DNA of 64,000 nt from Nocardia sp. BSTN01 (GTDB taxonomy: Bacteria; Actinomycetota; Actinomycetes; Mycobacteriales; Mycobacteriaceae). The notes beneath the pieces were generated by a model, which ran no database searches, had not been told where the DNA came from, and saw only the letters and a program-made list of their open reading frames with translations. The DNA is taken from positions 62,001 through 126,000 of the forward strand of contig NZ_JADKYP010000005.1 of assembly GCF_015354405.1 (NCBI RefSeq). Reading direction: 5' to 3'. Below, in pieces: positions 21,333-30,858 of this stretch. A program made the position numbers and the translations under genes. The first letter of the stretch is position 1. Each line of letters starts with the position of its first letter.

Positions 21333-21907
21333 ACTCAGTCGACAGCAAGCGGGCCGGTGGCAAGCGTGAACGGCTCGCCGCCGCGGCCGCCGAGGTCTTC
21401 CATCGGCAAGGGGTGGAGAAGACGACGATCGCCGACATCGCCCGGGCCGCCGAGGTGCCGGTCGGCAACGTCTACTACTACTTCAAGACCAAGGATCAGC
21501 TGATTCAGGCGGCAATCGGCGCTCACGCCCACACCCTGGAGGGCTTCCTTGCCGAACTCGACCGGGAAGCCCGGCCTGCCGATCGCCTGCGGGCGTTGAT
21601 CCGGTCCTGGGTCGGCCAACGCGATCTCGCGGCCCGATACGGTTGCCCGTCCGGAACCCTGGCCACCGAACTCGACAAACGCTCCGACGGAATGGAGCGG
21701 GAGCTGGCCGAGGTGATGGGCGTGTTGCTGGCCTGGGTTCAGCGGCAATTCGAGCAGATGGGCCGGGCCGACGCGCGCGAACTGGCCGTCTCGCTCATTG
21801 CCTCCTATCAGGGAATCTCCTTGCTCACCAATACCTTTCGCGATCCGGAACTGATGCGTACGGAAGGCGACCGGCTGGAACGCTGGATCGATTCGCTCGC
21901 GGCCTGA
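21326..21907 (+). CDS. TetR-family transcriptional regulator (193 aa)
   Basis: N-terminal helix-turn-helix TTIADIARAAEVPVGNVYYYF (the YYYF recognition helix is classical), preceded by RERLAAAAAEVFHRQGVEKT. The C-terminal ligand domain is unassigned; it contains RYGCPSGTLATELD, seen in TetR proteins of the AcrR/QacR type that sense redox-active or hydrophobic compounds. The ATG at 21326 lies within an operator-like repeat. Probably represses itself and the divergent NmrA-like gene. Confidence 0.9.
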   Translation: MTNSVDSKRAGGKRERLAAAAAEVFHRQGVEKTTIADIARAAEVPVGNVYYYFKTKDQLIQAAIGAHAHTLEGFLAELDREARPADRLRALIRSWVGQRDLAARYGCPSGTLATELDKRSDGMERELAEVMGVLLAWVQRQFEQMGRADARELAVSLIASYQGISLLTNTFRDPELMRTEGDRLERWIDSLAA

Positions 21908-21956
21908 ACCGTCACCCGTGCTGTGGCGCGTCCCATACTTGTCAAAGATGCATTGC

Positions 21957-21981
21957 CGATATATCGTTGATTGCGTCAACG
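21957..21981. promoter_or_regulatory. Overlapping palindromes, probable PadR operator
   Basis: CGATATATCG (21957-21966) overlaps a perfect inverted repeat CGTTGA-ttgcg-TCAACG (21965-21981), ending 26 bp before the PadR start codon. Confidence 0.6.
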
Positions 21982-22007
21982 TAAGACAATGCCTGAGGAG
22001 GCACATC

Positions 22008-22664
22008 ATGGAACGCATGGAGAACATGGACAGGTTCGGTCGCGGCCGCCGTCGCGGGCCCCGGCCGGACCCGCAGGAACGCGGCGGACACGAACAGTTC
22101 CGTCGCCACCCGCGCGGACACGGCTTCGGACCCTTCGGCCCGGATTTCGGGCCCGGATTCGGTCCGGGCGGCCATGTCGGTCGCGGGCGCGGTCGCGGTG
22201 GGCGCGGACGGCGCGGAGATGTGCGCGCGGCGATCCTGCTGCTCGTGCAGGAACGGCCGATGCACGGCTACGAGCTGATCCAGCAGATCCGCGAGCGTAG
22301 CGACGACATCTGGCGGCCCAGCCCCGGCTCGATCTACCCGGCGCTGTCCCAGCTCGAGGACGAGGGCCTGGTGATCATCGAGAAGGTGGCCGGTCGCAAA
22401 ACCGCCAAACTCACCGACGCGGGCGCCGAGTACGTCAGCGAACACCGCGACGAACTGGGCGATCCCTGGCAGGACGTTCGCGAGGGCGTCGGCGATCAGG
22501 CGCTTGACCTGCGCGAACTGGTCGGCCAGCTGATGGGTGCGGTCGGGCAGGTCGCCCGCGCAGGCACTCCGGAACAGGCCGGTAAGGCGGCCGAGGTCCT
22601 CACCGAGGCCCGGCGCTCGATCTACCGGATCCTCGCCGACGACGACACCACCGCGGCCGAGTGA
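22008..22664 (+). CDS. PadR-family regulator with Gly/Arg/Phe-rich N-terminus (218 aa)
   Basis: Winged-helix PadR domain: RAAILLLVQERPMHGYELIQ, then RPSPGSIYPALSQLEDEGLV and GRKTAKLTDAG. It is preceded by about 70 residues of low complexity rich in GFGP and GRGRG repeats. The C-terminal helices mediate dimerisation. ATG at 22008 follows GAGGAGG. The palindromes just upstream suggest autoregulation. No efflux gene adjoins; the next gene is a secreted lipase. Confidence 0.9.
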   Translation: MERMENMDRFGRGRRRGPRPDPQERGGHEQFRRHPRGHGFGPFGPDFGPGFGPGGHVGRGRGRGGRGRRGDVRAAILLLVQERPMHGYELIQQIRERSDDIWRPSPGSIYPALSQLEDEGLVIIEKVAGRKTAKLTDAGAEYVSEHRDELGDPWQDVREGVGDQALDLRELVGQLMGAVGQVARAGTPEQAGKAAEVLTEARRSIYRILADDDTTAAE

Positions 22665-22719
22665 GACGAATACCGTTGGCCCGTCGCACGTACCGGTCCG
22701 GACGGCGCACAATCGGAAT

Positions 22720-23742
22720 ATGGGACGAGGTCGGAAACATCGAGACGGGGGCCTCGCCTGGCGTAGGGCATTCGCGGCGGTGGCGGCATGTGGAGCGGTG
22801 TTCGGCGGCAGCGCGAATGCCTGGGCCGAACCTCCCGCATCGCCGCCGCCGGACACCCGCCCGGTGGTGGTCCCGACCGAATGGGGACCACCACAGGGCA
22901 ACCATCTCACCGCCTCGCGCTATCTGAAAGCGCACCCCGGCGCCACGCCGTGGGGCACCAACGATCTCACCTGCCGGCCCAGCGCCCGGCATCCGCGTCC
23001 GGTCATCCTGGCCCACGGGACCGACGCCACCGCCTATACCGACTGGGGCGGTATAGGCCCACAACTCGTCGCCGCGGGCTTCTGCGTCTTCGCCCCGGAC
23101 TACGGGGGCAAACCGGATGCGACCAGTTACGGCACCGAGGATCTGTGGGCATCATCGCGACAGTTCGGCGCCTTCGTCGACCAGGTACTGTCGGCCACCG
23201 GCGCCGACAAGGTCGACCTGGTCGGATTTTCCCAGGGCGCCAACATCACTCGGTACTACATCGACAAGCTCGGCGGGGCTCCCGAGGTCGATCAGTGGAT
23301 CGGACTCGCCTCGCCCAGCTACGGCGGCCAGATGTACGGGCTGGTTCCGCTCGCCGATGCCGTGCCGGGTCTGTGGAACGCCTATCAGCAGGTCACCTCG
23401 CTCGCCGCCGTTCAGCAGGCCCAGGGCTCGCCGTTCATGCGCGAACTCAACGCGGGCGGCGACACGGTCCCCGGTGTGCGGTACACCACGGTCGGCAGCC
23501 GCGTCGACGAGATGATCCAGCCCTACACCAATATCGCCCTGACCGGTCCGGGTGCGCGCAACATCGTGCTCCAGGATCTGTGCCCCATCGACCTGACCGG
23601 GCATTTCCACATGGTGTACGACCCGTTCGTCCAGCAACTTCTGCTCACCCTGCTCGACCCCGAGCACGCGCCGCTGCCGCAGTGCGCCTACGTGCCGCTG
23701 GGTACCGGAATCGGCGAGGTGATCCTGGGGGCGCATTCCTGA
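22720..23742 (+). CDS. Secreted lipase/esterase, class 2 lipase-like (340 aa)
   Basis: N-terminal signal peptide (AWRRAFAAVAACGAVFGGSA, cleavage probably after ANAWA). The alpha/beta hydrolase core has ILAHGTDATAYTDWG, nucleophile GFSQGAN and histidine in DLTGHFHMVYD. It resembles actinobacterial extracellular triacylglycerol lipases with paired cysteines. The ATG at 22720 has only a weak ribosome-binding site. The twin arginine in the signal could indicate Tat, but the canonical motif is not present. Confidence 0.82.
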   Translation: MGRGRKHRDGGLAWRRAFAAVAACGAVFGGSANAWAEPPASPPPDTRPVVVPTEWGPPQGNHLTASRYLKAHPGATPWGTNDLTCRPSARHPRPVILAHGTDATAYTDWGGIGPQLVAAGFCVFAPDYGGKPDATSYGTEDLWASSRQFGAFVDQVLSATGADKVDLVGFSQGANITRYYIDKLGGAPEVDQWIGLASPSYGGQMYGLVPLADAVPGLWNAYQQVTSLAAVQQAQGSPFMRELNAGGDTVPGVRYTTVGSRVDEMIQPYTNIALTGPGARNIVLQDLCPIDLTGHFHMVYDPFVQQLLLTLLDPEHAPLPQCAYVPLGTGIGEVILGAHS

Positions 23743-23809
23743 CGAAACGGATTTCCGGCCGCCCGTAAACTGGGGCGACCGCAATGTCGTCTCGCCCGGG
23801 AGTGTGCCT

Positions 23810-24370
23810 GTGACAATCCAGCCCGTTCGCCTGTTCGGCGATCCCGTCCTGCGTGCCCGCGCGGACGAGGTCGACGCCTTCGACAGGGACCTCGAGCAGC
23901 TGGTCACCGACCTCACCGACACCATGCACGCCAGTCGGGGCGTCGGCATGGCCGCACCGCAGATCGGTGTCGGCCTGCGGGTGTTCGTCTACGACACCGG
24001 TGATGCCGCCGGCCATATCGTGAATCCGGTGTTCGAAGTCCTCGGCACCGACGAGCAGACCGGCCCGGAGGGTTGCCTGTCGATTCCGGGACTGCGCTAC
24101 GACGTGACCCGCGCCCACCGCGTGGTCGCGCGCGGGGTCGATATGCACGGTGAGCCGGTGAAATTCGAGGCCGAGGGGCTCCTGTCCCGCTGCGTGCAGC
24201 ACGAAACCGATCATCTCGACGGCGTGCTGTATCTGCAGCGCCTGGAACCGGCCACCCGCAAGCAGGCCATGCGCGCGGTGCGGGAATCGGAGTGGTTCGT
24301 CGCCGGCAAGACGGTGATGTCGGCGGCCGAGGTGGCCGGCAGCCGTCCCGAGTCCGGGCGGGGCGAGTAG
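23810..24370 (+). CDS. def: Peptide deformylase (186 aa)
   Basis: Removes the formyl group from nascent proteins. All three motifs are present: GVGMAAPQIGV, EGCLSIPG (metal-binding Cys) and HETDHLDG (metal-binding His pair). GTG at 23810 lies 7 nt after GGGAG; a GTG at 23804 is possible. fmt follows with no gap, as the two opposing activities often do. Confidence 0.95.
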   Translation: MTIQPVRLFGDPVLRARADEVDAFDRDLEQLVTDLTDTMHASRGVGMAAPQIGVGLRVFVYDTGDAAGHIVNPVFEVLGTDEQTGPEGCLSIPGLRYDVTRAHRVVARGVDMHGEPVKFEAEGLLSRCVQHETDHLDGVLYLQRLEPATRKQAMRAVRESEWFVAGKTVMSAAEVAGSRPESGRGE

Positions 24371-25294
24371 ATGCGCCTGGTCTTCGCGGGGACTCCCGAA
24401 CCGGCCGTGCCGTCCCTGCGGCGGCTGATCGAATCCGAGCGCCACGAGGTGGTGGCGGTAGTGACCAGGCCGGATGCGGTGGCCGGGCGCGGTCGCAAGG
24501 TGACACGCTCGCCGATCGGGCGGCTGGCCGACGAATACGGCATCCCGGTGTTGACTCCGCGCAAACCTTCGGAGCCGGAATTCGTTGCGGCACTGACGGA
24601 TCTGAATCCCGACTGCTGTCCGGTGGTGGCCTACGGCGCGCTGCTGCCGCGGGTGGTGCTCGACATCCCGCGGCACGGCTGGGTCAACCTGCACTTCTCG
24701 CTGCTGCCCGCCTGGCGGGGCGCGGCACCGGTGCAGGCGGCGGTTCTGGCCGGCGATGAGATCACCGGCGCCTCGACCTTCCGTATCGAGGAAGGTCTGG
24801 ACACGGGGCCGGTCTACGGGGTGGTCACCGAACGCATCGGCATCACCGATACCGCCGGCGCTCTGCTGGAGCGGTTGTCGGTCTCCGGTGCACAACTGCT
24901 CGAATCCACCCTCGACGGCATCGAGGACGGCACCGTCCAGGCCGTGCCGCAATCCGGTGAGGGTGTCTCCTATGCGCCCAAGGTGGAGGCCGACGAGGGG
25001 CACATCCGCTGGGATCAACCGGCGCTGGCGGTCGGCCGCCGGATTCGCGCCGTCACCCCCGCGCCGGGCGCGTGGACCCAGATCGACGGTAAGCGACTGA
25101 AACTCGGGCCGGTCGAACTGGTCGAGGACCAGCTGCCCGAGCGGGTGATCGAGGTGCGCAAATCCGGCGTCTACATCGGCACCGCCACCACGGCCGTGCG
25201 CTTGGATCAGGTGCAACCCCAGGGCAAACGGATGATGCCCGCCCTGGACTGGGCCCGCGGCGCCCGCCTGCAGCCCGGTGCGGTGGTCGAGTGA
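24371..25294 (+). CDS. fmt: Methionyl-tRNA formyltransferase (307 aa)
   Basis: Formylates initiator Met-t[19 protein letters not shown] at the start, [14 protein letters not shown] and the signature [19 protein letters not shown] followed by the catalytic Asp region GLDTGPV. The C-terminal OB-like domain is present. The ATG directly follows the def stop. Stop overlaps the GTG of rsmB. Confidence 0.97.
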   Translation: MRLVFAGTPEPAVPSLRRLIESERHEVVAVVTRPDAVAGRGRKVTRSPIGRLADEYGIPVLTPRKPSEPEFVAALTDLNPDCCPVVAYGALLPRVVLDIPRHGWVNLHFSLLPAWRGAAPVQAAVLAGDEITGASTFRIEEGLDTGPVYGVVTERIGITDTAGALLERLSVSGAQLLESTLDGIEDGTVQAVPQSGEGVSYAPKVEADEGHIRWDQPALAVGRRIRAVTPAPGAWTQIDGKRLKLGPVELVEDQLPERVIEVRKSGVYIGTATTAVRLDQVQPQGKRMMPALDWARGARLQPGAVVE

Positions 25295-27168
25295 CCGGCC
25301 CACGTCGAGAAGGCGAACGACCCGACCGCGACGGCCGGAAAACGAGCGATACGGGCCGTAGAAAAGGCTGGGCGGACAACGGATCTCGGCATCGCGGCGA
25401 CGCGAAGGCAGGTTCGGGCGGCCGGGACGGTGATGCCACTCGGGCCGGTCGGCGCGAGGGGCTCGATTCGTCGCAGGACCGGGCGCGACGCTCCGGCGAG
25501 AGTAGTGCTCGCAGTGCCGGGCGCGCCGACGCCGGATCGGGACGAGGCCACGATGCCGCACCCGGCGATGACACCTCGAAACGAGCCTCCGATGGCCCTA
25601 GGTCGGCTGGGAAACCTGCCGTGGGGCAGCAGAAGTCGTCGCGACCTGCGGCAGGCGCGGGTTCCGCGCGGCGCGGGGGCGCCGGAAAACCGTCGCGGGG
25701 TGCCGACCCGCGGCGTGGGCCGCGTCGGGATTCCCGCGGCGACGATTCGCCGCGCGGCGCGGATTCCCGTCGGGCGGACGGTGATGTGCGCCGGGCCGGT
25801 CGCTCCGCAGACCGGATTCAGGGACGACGCGGTGTGGTAGGTGACGCTCCAAGGCTGGTCGCCCGCGATGTGTTGCGAGCGGTGCGTGAGCGCGACGCGT
25901 ACGCGAACCTTGTGTTACCCGTCCTGTTGCGCGAATACGGATTGTCCGGGCGCGACGCGGCGTTCGCGACCGAACTCGCCTACGGCTCCTGCCGCGCGAT
26001 GGGCGTCCTCGATGCGGTGATCGCCGACTGCGCGGGACGTCCGATCGCGGAGATCGACGGCCCGCTGCTCGACGTCCTGCGTCTGGGCGTCTATCAACTG
26101 CTGCGGACCCGAGTGGGATCACACGCCGCGGTGGATACGTCGGTCGATCTGGTGCGCACCGAATCCGGTAGCGGCAAAGCCGGTTTCGTGAACGCGGTAC
26201 TCCGCCGGGCGGCGGCGCGGACACCGGAGCAGTGGGTGGCGGATCTGGCGCCGCGGGATCCGGTCGGCCGCGTGGCATTCGAATTCGGGCATCCGGTCTG
26301 GATCGCGCAGGCCTTCGCCGACGCACTCGGTGCGCGGGCGGGGGAGCTGCGCGATCTGCTCGCCGCCGACGACGAACGGCCGATCGTGCACCTGGTGGCG
26401 CGGCCCGGCGATATCACCGCCGAGGAATTGGCGCTGGTCAGTGGTGGTGAGGAGGGCCGCTGGTCACCGTATGCGGTGTACCTGGACAGCGGCGATCCGG
26501 GGCAGCTGGACGCGGTGCGCGAGGGGATGGCCGCAGTCCAGGACGAGGGCAGCCAGCTGGTCGCGTTGTCGCTGACCCGGGCGCCGCTGCTCGGTGCGGA
26601 CGGTGGGCGCTGGCTCGATCTGTGTGCCGGCCCCGGCGGTAAGACCGCCCTGCTGGGCGCTCTGGCCGATATCGACAGATATCGGGTCGACGCCGTCGAA
26701 CCCGCCGAACACCGAGCCGAATTGGTGCGCAAGGCAACTCGCGGCCTTCCGGTCAGCGTCCATGTGGTCGACGGCCGCGACTCCGGGCTGGAACCCGGCT
26801 ACGACCGCATCCTCGTCGACGCGCCGTGCACCGGGCTGGGCGCGCTGCGCAGGCGCCCGGAGGCGAGGTGGCGGCGCACTCCGGCCGATGTGCGCGACCT
26901 GACCACGTTGCAGAGCCAATTGCTCACTGCCGCATGGGATCTGCTGCGCCCGGGTGGTGTGGTGGTGTATTCCACGTGTTCCCCGCACCTGGCCGAAACC
27001 GTGTCGGTCGTCTCCGATTTCGTCCGCCGCCGCGACGCCGAACAACTCGACACCCGAACGCTGCTGCCGGGAGTCACCGACACCGGAGACGGTCCGGCCG
27101 CCCAACTGTGGCCCCACCGGCACGGCACCGACGCGATGTTCATGGCCGCTCTGCGCAAGCCGCTCTGA
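25291..27168 (+). CDS. rsmB: 16S rRNA m5C967 methyltransferase RsmB with long N-terminal extension (625 aa)
   Basis: From about residue 188 the protein is a normal RsmB/Fmu: NusB-like RNA-binding domain ([19 protein letters not shown]), then the methyltransferase with [33 protein letters not shown] and the second cysteine in VVYSTCSPH. The first 188 residues are a disordered Arg/Gly/Ser/Asp-rich region that the family normally lacks or has only briefly. GTG at 25291 overlaps the fmt stop. The extension frame stays open with no good internal start, so it is probably translated. Confidence 0.94.
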   Translation: MTGPRREGERPDRDGRKTSDTGRRKGWADNGSRHRGDAKAGSGGRDGDATRAGRREGLDSSQDRARRSGESSARSAGRADAGSGRGHDAAPGDDTSKRASDGPRSAGKPAVGQQKSSRPAAGAGSARRGGAGKPSRGADPRRGPRRDSRGDDSPRGADSRRADGDVRRAGRSADRIQGRRGVVGDAPRLVARDVLRAVRERDAYANLVLPVLLREYGLSGRDAAFATELAYGSCRAMGVLDAVIADCAGRPIAEIDGPLLDVLRLGVYQLLRTRVGSHAAVDTSVDLVRTESGSGKAGFVNAVLRRAAARTPEQWVADLAPRDPVGRVAFEFGHPVWIAQAFADALGARAGELRDLLAADDERPIVHLVARPGDITAEELALVSGGEEGRWSPYAVYLDSGDPGQLDAVREGMAAVQDEGSQLVALSLTRAPLLGADGGRWLDLCAGPGGKTALLGALADIDRYRVDAVEPAEHRAELVRKATRGLPVSVHVVDGRDSGLEPGYDRILVDAPCTGLGALRRRPEARWRRTPADVRDLTTLQSQLLTAAWDLLRPGGVVVYSTCSPHLAETVSVVSDFVRRRDAEQLDTRTLLPGVTDTGDGPAAQLWPHRHGTDAMFMAALRKPL

Positions 27169-27181
27169 CATCGCGGACCGC

Positions 27182-28384
27182 TCAGCCGGCCAGAACCGCA
27201 CCGGTGAGGGCGATGCCGGCCACCCACACGGTCGACAGGAGCGCCAGGATCAACGGGCGCGGCCCGACGCGGCGCAGGGCGGCCAGGCGCACGCCCGCGC
27301 CCAGGGCGAACATGGCGGCGGTGAGCAGCGCGGTCTGGAGCAGTTTGGCCGTGGCGAGTACCGATTCGGGCAGCAGCCCCGTGGTGCGCAGTGCGGCACA
27401 GGCCAGGAAGGCGACGACGAACAGCGGGATCAGTGGCGGCCTGCGGGTGCCGGGCGCGGTGTCCTCGCGCCGCCGGACCTGCCAGCCGATCACCGCCAGC
27501 ACCGGTGCCAGCAGCACCACCCGCGCCAGTTTGACCACGACCGCGACGGTCAGCGCGGCGCCGCCGATCGCGCCGCCGGTCGCGACGACCTGTGCCACCT
27601 CGTGCACGGAACCACCGGCCCAGATCCCGGCCGTGCGATCGTCGAGGCCCAGGGCGCCCGACAACAGCGGCAGCGCGCCGATCATGATCGTGCCGAACAC
27701 GACCACGAGCGCGATCGCGGTCAGCACTTCCTCGTCTTCGGCGTCGACCACGCCGTCCACCGCCGCGGCAGCGGCCGCCCCGCAGATGGAGAATCCGCAC
27801 GCGATCAGCAGTCGCTGCGTCCAGCTCAATCCCAGCAGCCGGCCCATGAACATCGTGCCGCCGATGCCGAGGGCGACGATCGCGACGACCACCGCGATCA
27901 CGGCGGGGCCGAGCCCGAGGATGTCGGCGAATGTCAGCTGCAGGCCGAGCAGCGCGACACCGACGCGCAGCAGCCGCTTCGCCGAGAACTGCAGCCCCGG
28001 CTGCACCCGCTGCGGCAACGGCACGCAATTGGCGAGGACCGCCCCGACGACGATCGCCAGCAGGAGCGGGCTGACCGTGGGCGTGAACTGGGCGATACCC
28101 AGCACGAGCGCGGTGATCGCGACCGTCAGGGTCAACCCGGGGACGATATCCGGCCCGCCGGCCGCGCCCGAGCACCCGGCCGCGACTCCGTTTCGCCCGA
28201 GCCGGGCATGCCACCGCCGCCGTGGCGTGCGGACCGTGGTCTGCGTGCCGGAGGATGCGATACCGCGCCGCGAACCGGTCGCGAGCCTGCCGGTAGCACC
28301 GGCGCGCTCGGCCGCGCCCGGCTCGGTGGCGCCGGGCACATCGTCGGCGGCCCCGGCCGCTCGCGAGGAATCCAGACTTGTCAT
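27182..28384 (-). CDS. YeiH-family (UPF0324) membrane transporter, putative sulfate/sulfite exporter (400 aa)
   Basis: About ten transmembrane helices starting near residue 80 (LTLTVAITALVLGIAQF, PLLLAIVVGAVLANCVPL), the signature GFSICGAAAAAAV and SVHEVAQVVATGGAIGG. The first 78 residues are a polar, disordered tail, longer than usual. Divergent from a LysR gene, the same arrangement as yeiH/yeiE in E. coli, where YeiE responds to sulfite. Export of a small sulfur anion is therefore inferred. Convergent with rsmB, 13 bp apart. Confidence 0.85.
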   Translation of the reverse strand: MTSLDSSRAAGAADDVPGATEPGAAERAGATGRLATGSRRGIASSGTQTTVRTPRRRWHARLGRNGVAAGCSGAAGGPDIVPGLTLTVAITALVLGIAQFTPTVSPLLLAIVVGAVLANCVPLPQRVQPGLQFSAKRLLRVGVALLGLQLTFADILGLGPAVIAVVVAIVALGIGGTMFMGRLLGLSWTQRLLIACGFSICGAAAAAAVDGVVDAEDEEVLTAIALVVVFGTIMIGALPLLSGALGLDDRTAGIWAGGSVHEVAQVVATGGAIGGAALTVAVVVKLARVVLLAPVLAVIGWQVRRREDTAPGTRRPPLIPLFVVAFLACAALRTTGLLPESVLATAKLLQTALLTAAMFALGAGVRLAALRRVGPRPLILALLSTVWVAGIALTGAVLAG

Positions 28385-28442
28385 GACTACAACGGTCTCC
28401 TGAATCGGTGGGGTCCGGTAGCGGCCGAAACGGCATCACGCT

Positions 28443-28459
28443 CATATCCTGGTGATATG
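28443..28459. promoter_or_regulatory. Inverted repeat in the yeiH-lysR intergenic region
   Basis: CATATC-ctggt-GATATG, perfect 6-bp arms, between the divergent starts at 28384 and 28488. It fits a LysR-type regulator site (dyad with T-N11-A). Confidence 0.6.
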
Positions 28460-28487
28460 TGTTGGGCTCAATGCATATGATTCAGGT

Positions 28488-29417
28488 ATGGCTGATGTGC
28501 GTCCCGACCTGGGTTTCCTCGAGTTGCTGGTCGCCATCGACGACCACGGCAGTCTCGGTGCGGCCGCACGCTCGATCGGCATGGCGCAGCCGAACGCCAG
28601 CCGTGCGGTGCGTCAGTGGGAGCATCGGCTGGGGCTGGCCCTGCTGCGCCGCTCACCGCGCGGCTCCACGCTGACCCCCGCCGGAACCGTCGTCGTGCAC
28701 TGGGCGCGCGAGGTGCTGGCGGATCTGGACCGGCTACTCGACGCCGCCGCCGCACTGCGCACCGATCAGGAGGCCGAACTCACCGTCGCCGCCAGCATGA
28801 CGGTCGCGGAATGTCTGCTACCGGGCTGGCTCGGCGCGTTCCGCCGCGGTCATCCGGATGTGAAAGTCCATCTCCAGGTGCACAATTCGCGCCACGTGTG
28901 CGACCGGCTCGTGGCCGGGGAGTGCGATCTGGGATTCGTCGAATCGCCGGCGGTGCCCGACGGGTTGCCCCACGTCACGGTCGCGCACGATCGACTGCTC
29001 GTCGTGGTGCATCCCGGGCACCCCTGGGCGCGCCGCCGCACACCGCTCACCGTCGCCGAACTGGCCGCGACACCGCTGGTGGTGCGCGAACCCGGATCCG
29101 GCACTCGCAGCACTCTCGACGTCGCGCTGGCCGAATACCCACGCGCCGAACCACTTCTGGAGCTCGGCAGCGCCGCGGCCATCCGCACCAGCGTGCTCGG
29201 CGGCGTGGGGCCGGCGGTGCTGAGCACGCTGGCGGTCGGCGACCAACTCGAACGCGGCGAACTCCGCGCGGTCACCGTCGCGGGCCTGGATCTGCGCCGC
29301 ACCCTGCGCGCGGTGTGGCGTCCACCGCGCAAACTCGGCGGCCCGGCCGGACAACTGGTGTCCGCCATCGTGCACGCCCAGCGCGCCGCGACACCGGCTA
29401 TGCCGGATCCGGCGTAG
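28488..29417 (+). CDS. LysR-type regulator, YeiE-like context (309 aa)
   Basis: Winged-helix N-terminus (SLGAAARSIGMAQPNASRAVRQ) and a periplasmic-binding-like effector domain (ELTVAASMTVAECLLPGWL; DLGFVESP). ATG at 28488 (MADVRPDLGF) is preferred to an upstream frame extension because the HTH begins about residue 15. Likely controls the divergent YeiH-type exporter through the dyad at 28443-28459. Ends 8 bp from the convergent sigF. Confidence 0.9.
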   Translation: MADVRPDLGFLELLVAIDDHGSLGAAARSIGMAQPNASRAVRQWEHRLGLALLRRSPRGSTLTPAGTVVVHWAREVLADLDRLLDAAAALRTDQEAELTVAASMTVAECLLPGWLGAFRRGHPDVKVHLQVHNSRHVCDRLVAGECDLGFVESPAVPDGLPHVTVAHDRLLVVVHPGHPWARRRTPLTVAELAATPLVVREPGSGTRSTLDVALAEYPRAEPLLELGSAAAIRTSVLGGVGPAVLSTLAVGDQLERGELRAVTVAGLDLRRTLRAVWRPPRKLGGPAGQLVSAIVHAQRAATPAMPDPA

Positions 29418-29425
29418 CGCCGGCG

Positions 29426-30352
29426 TCACTCGCGGGCGCTCTGCTCCCGCAGCCGCGCAAGGGTTTTCGCGAGAATCCGGGAGACGTGCATCTGCGATAT
29501 CCCCATCCGCTGCGCGATCTGAGTCTGCGTCATCGATTCGAAGAAACGCATGGTGAGGATGCGTCGTTCCCGTTCGGGCAGGCCCGCGAGCAGCGGTCGG
29601 ATCGCCACGTACTCCTCGACCCGGTCGAACTGCGACTCCTCCTCGCCGAGGGTGTCCAGCAGCGAGGCCTCGGTCTCCCGGCCCACCGAGACCGCGTCGA
29701 TGGAACTGGGCTGGTACGCGTTGCCCGCGATGACGGCCTGGGTCACCTCGTCGGGATGGATGTCGAGTTCGGCGGCGATCTCCTTGGCGGTCGGGGAGCG
29801 GCCCAGCGACTGCGACAGCGAATCGATCGCCGAACCGATGCGCAGATGGGTCTCCTTGACGCGCCGGGGAACTCGCATCGCCCAGGTGTTGTCGCGGAAG
29901 TAGCGCCGCACTTCGCCCATGATGGTGGGCACCGCGAAGGACAGGAAGTTCGAGCCGCGCGAGACGTCGAAACGATCGACGGCGTGGACCAGCCCGACCC
30001 GAGCCACCTGTGTCAGGTCGTCGAACGGTTCGCCCCGGCCGCTGAATTTCCGGGCGATGTGGTCCGCCAACGGAATACAGCGGTTGATCAACTCGTCGCG
30101 CAGTTCGGCGCGGCGGTCGTCACCGGCCTCCGACAATGCCTGGAACAGCAGGTTCACATCGTCGTATCCGGAGACCGAACCGGTGACCTCGGCGACCTCG
30201 TCGCCGTCCTCCTCGTCGTCCGCAGTGGCCTCGCCGCCGTCCGTGCGGCCCTCGCCGTCCTCGGCGCCGGTGTCGTCAGGGGATCCGCTCGCGGCCGTAC
30301 CCGCGGTGTTCTCGGCGTCCTCGGCCTCGAACACGTTGTTCTCGTCGGCCAC
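29426..30352 (-). CDS. sigF: Alternative sigma factor, SigF/SigB group (308 aa)
   Basis: General-stress type sigma. Region 2: LADHIARKFSGRGEPFDDL and RVGLVHAVDRFD; region 3: RRVKETHLRIGSAIDSLSQ; region 4: LPERERRILTMRFFESMTQ with the recognition helix QTQIAQRMGISQMHVSRIL. About 60 acidic residues form an N-terminal extension (DEEDGDEV). GTG at 30352 overlaps the stop of the anti-sigma gene (TAGTG), so the two are coupled and stoichiometry is fixed. Confidence 0.92.
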   Translation of the reverse strand: MADENNVFEAEDAENTAGTAASGSPDDTGAEDGEGRTDGGEATADDEEDGDEVAEVTGSVSGYDDVNLLFQALSEAGDDRRAELRDELINRCIPLADHIARKFSGRGEPFDDLTQVARVGLVHAVDRFDVSRGSNFLSFAVPTIMGEVRRYFRDNTWAMRVPRRVKETHLRIGSAIDSLSQSLGRSPTAKEIAAELDIHPDEVTQAVIAGNAYQPSSIDAVSVGRETEASLLDTLGEEESQFDRVEEYVAIRPLLAGLPERERRILTMRFFESMTQTQIAQRMGISQMHVSRILAKTLARLREQSARE

Positions 30353-30765
30353 TACGCCTTCCCCCGGACCCGGCGAAATTCGACCACCGTCGGGTATCCG
30401 GAAATCGCCGAATCGAAGGGCTCCTGCGCGACGTCGATGCCGTCGGTGAGGGTCCGCAGCACATGCCAGCCGAAGCTGCGCTGGTCGGGCAGTTTCGAGG
30501 TGGCCGCGATCCCGGCCACCCGCACGAGTAGATCGTTGTCACCGACGGTGAAGCGGCACTGCAGGGTGCTACCGGGAACGGCGAGTTCGATCAGCGTCGA
30601 GCACGCCTCGTCGACGGCCAGCCGGATGTCGGCGACCTCGTCGAGTGTGAAATCGCTGAGCAGGACCAGTGTTTCGGCCAATCCGCGCACGATGGGCAGT
30701 TGCGACACGGTGGCCGCCACTCCGATTTCGACGGGTGTGCTGCGCAGTCCCTCTTCAGCCGACAT
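30352..30765 (-). CDS. rsbW: Anti-sigma factor, RsbW/UsfX-like kinase fold (137 aa)
   Basis: HATPase-type fold: [20 protein letters not shown] is the N-box region (the usual Asn after DEAC is replaced by Thr), and [20 protein letters not shown] is the lid/G2 region. It should bind and hold the SigF-type sigma encoded immediately downstream. ATG at 30765 ([15 protein letters not shown]) chosen by family length. The anti-anti-sigma gene is not adjacent. Confidence 0.87.
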   Translation of the reverse strand: MSAEEGLRSTPVEIGVAATVSQLPIVRGLAETLVLLSDFTLDEVADIRLAVDEACSTLIELAVPGSTLQCRFTVGDNDLLVRVAGIAATSKLPDQRSFGWHVLRTLTDGIDVAQEPFDSAISGYPTVVEFRRVRGKA

Positions 30766-30843
30766 GTTGATCACCCTACGAAGGCTACCCAACTTTGCGT
30801 CGCGCAATCGTCGACAGTGCCGAAAACCGGTGTGATCGACCCA

Positions 30844-30849
30844 GTACAC
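30844..30849 (+). promoter_or_regulatory. Predicted -10 of rpe
   Basis: TACACT ends 9 nt before the GTG at 30859, so transcription would begin one to three nt before the codon, giving a leaderless or nearly leaderless mRNA. No Shine-Dalgarno sequence precedes the GTG, consistent with that. Confidence 0.45.
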
Positions 30850-30858
30850 TCACGCGCT

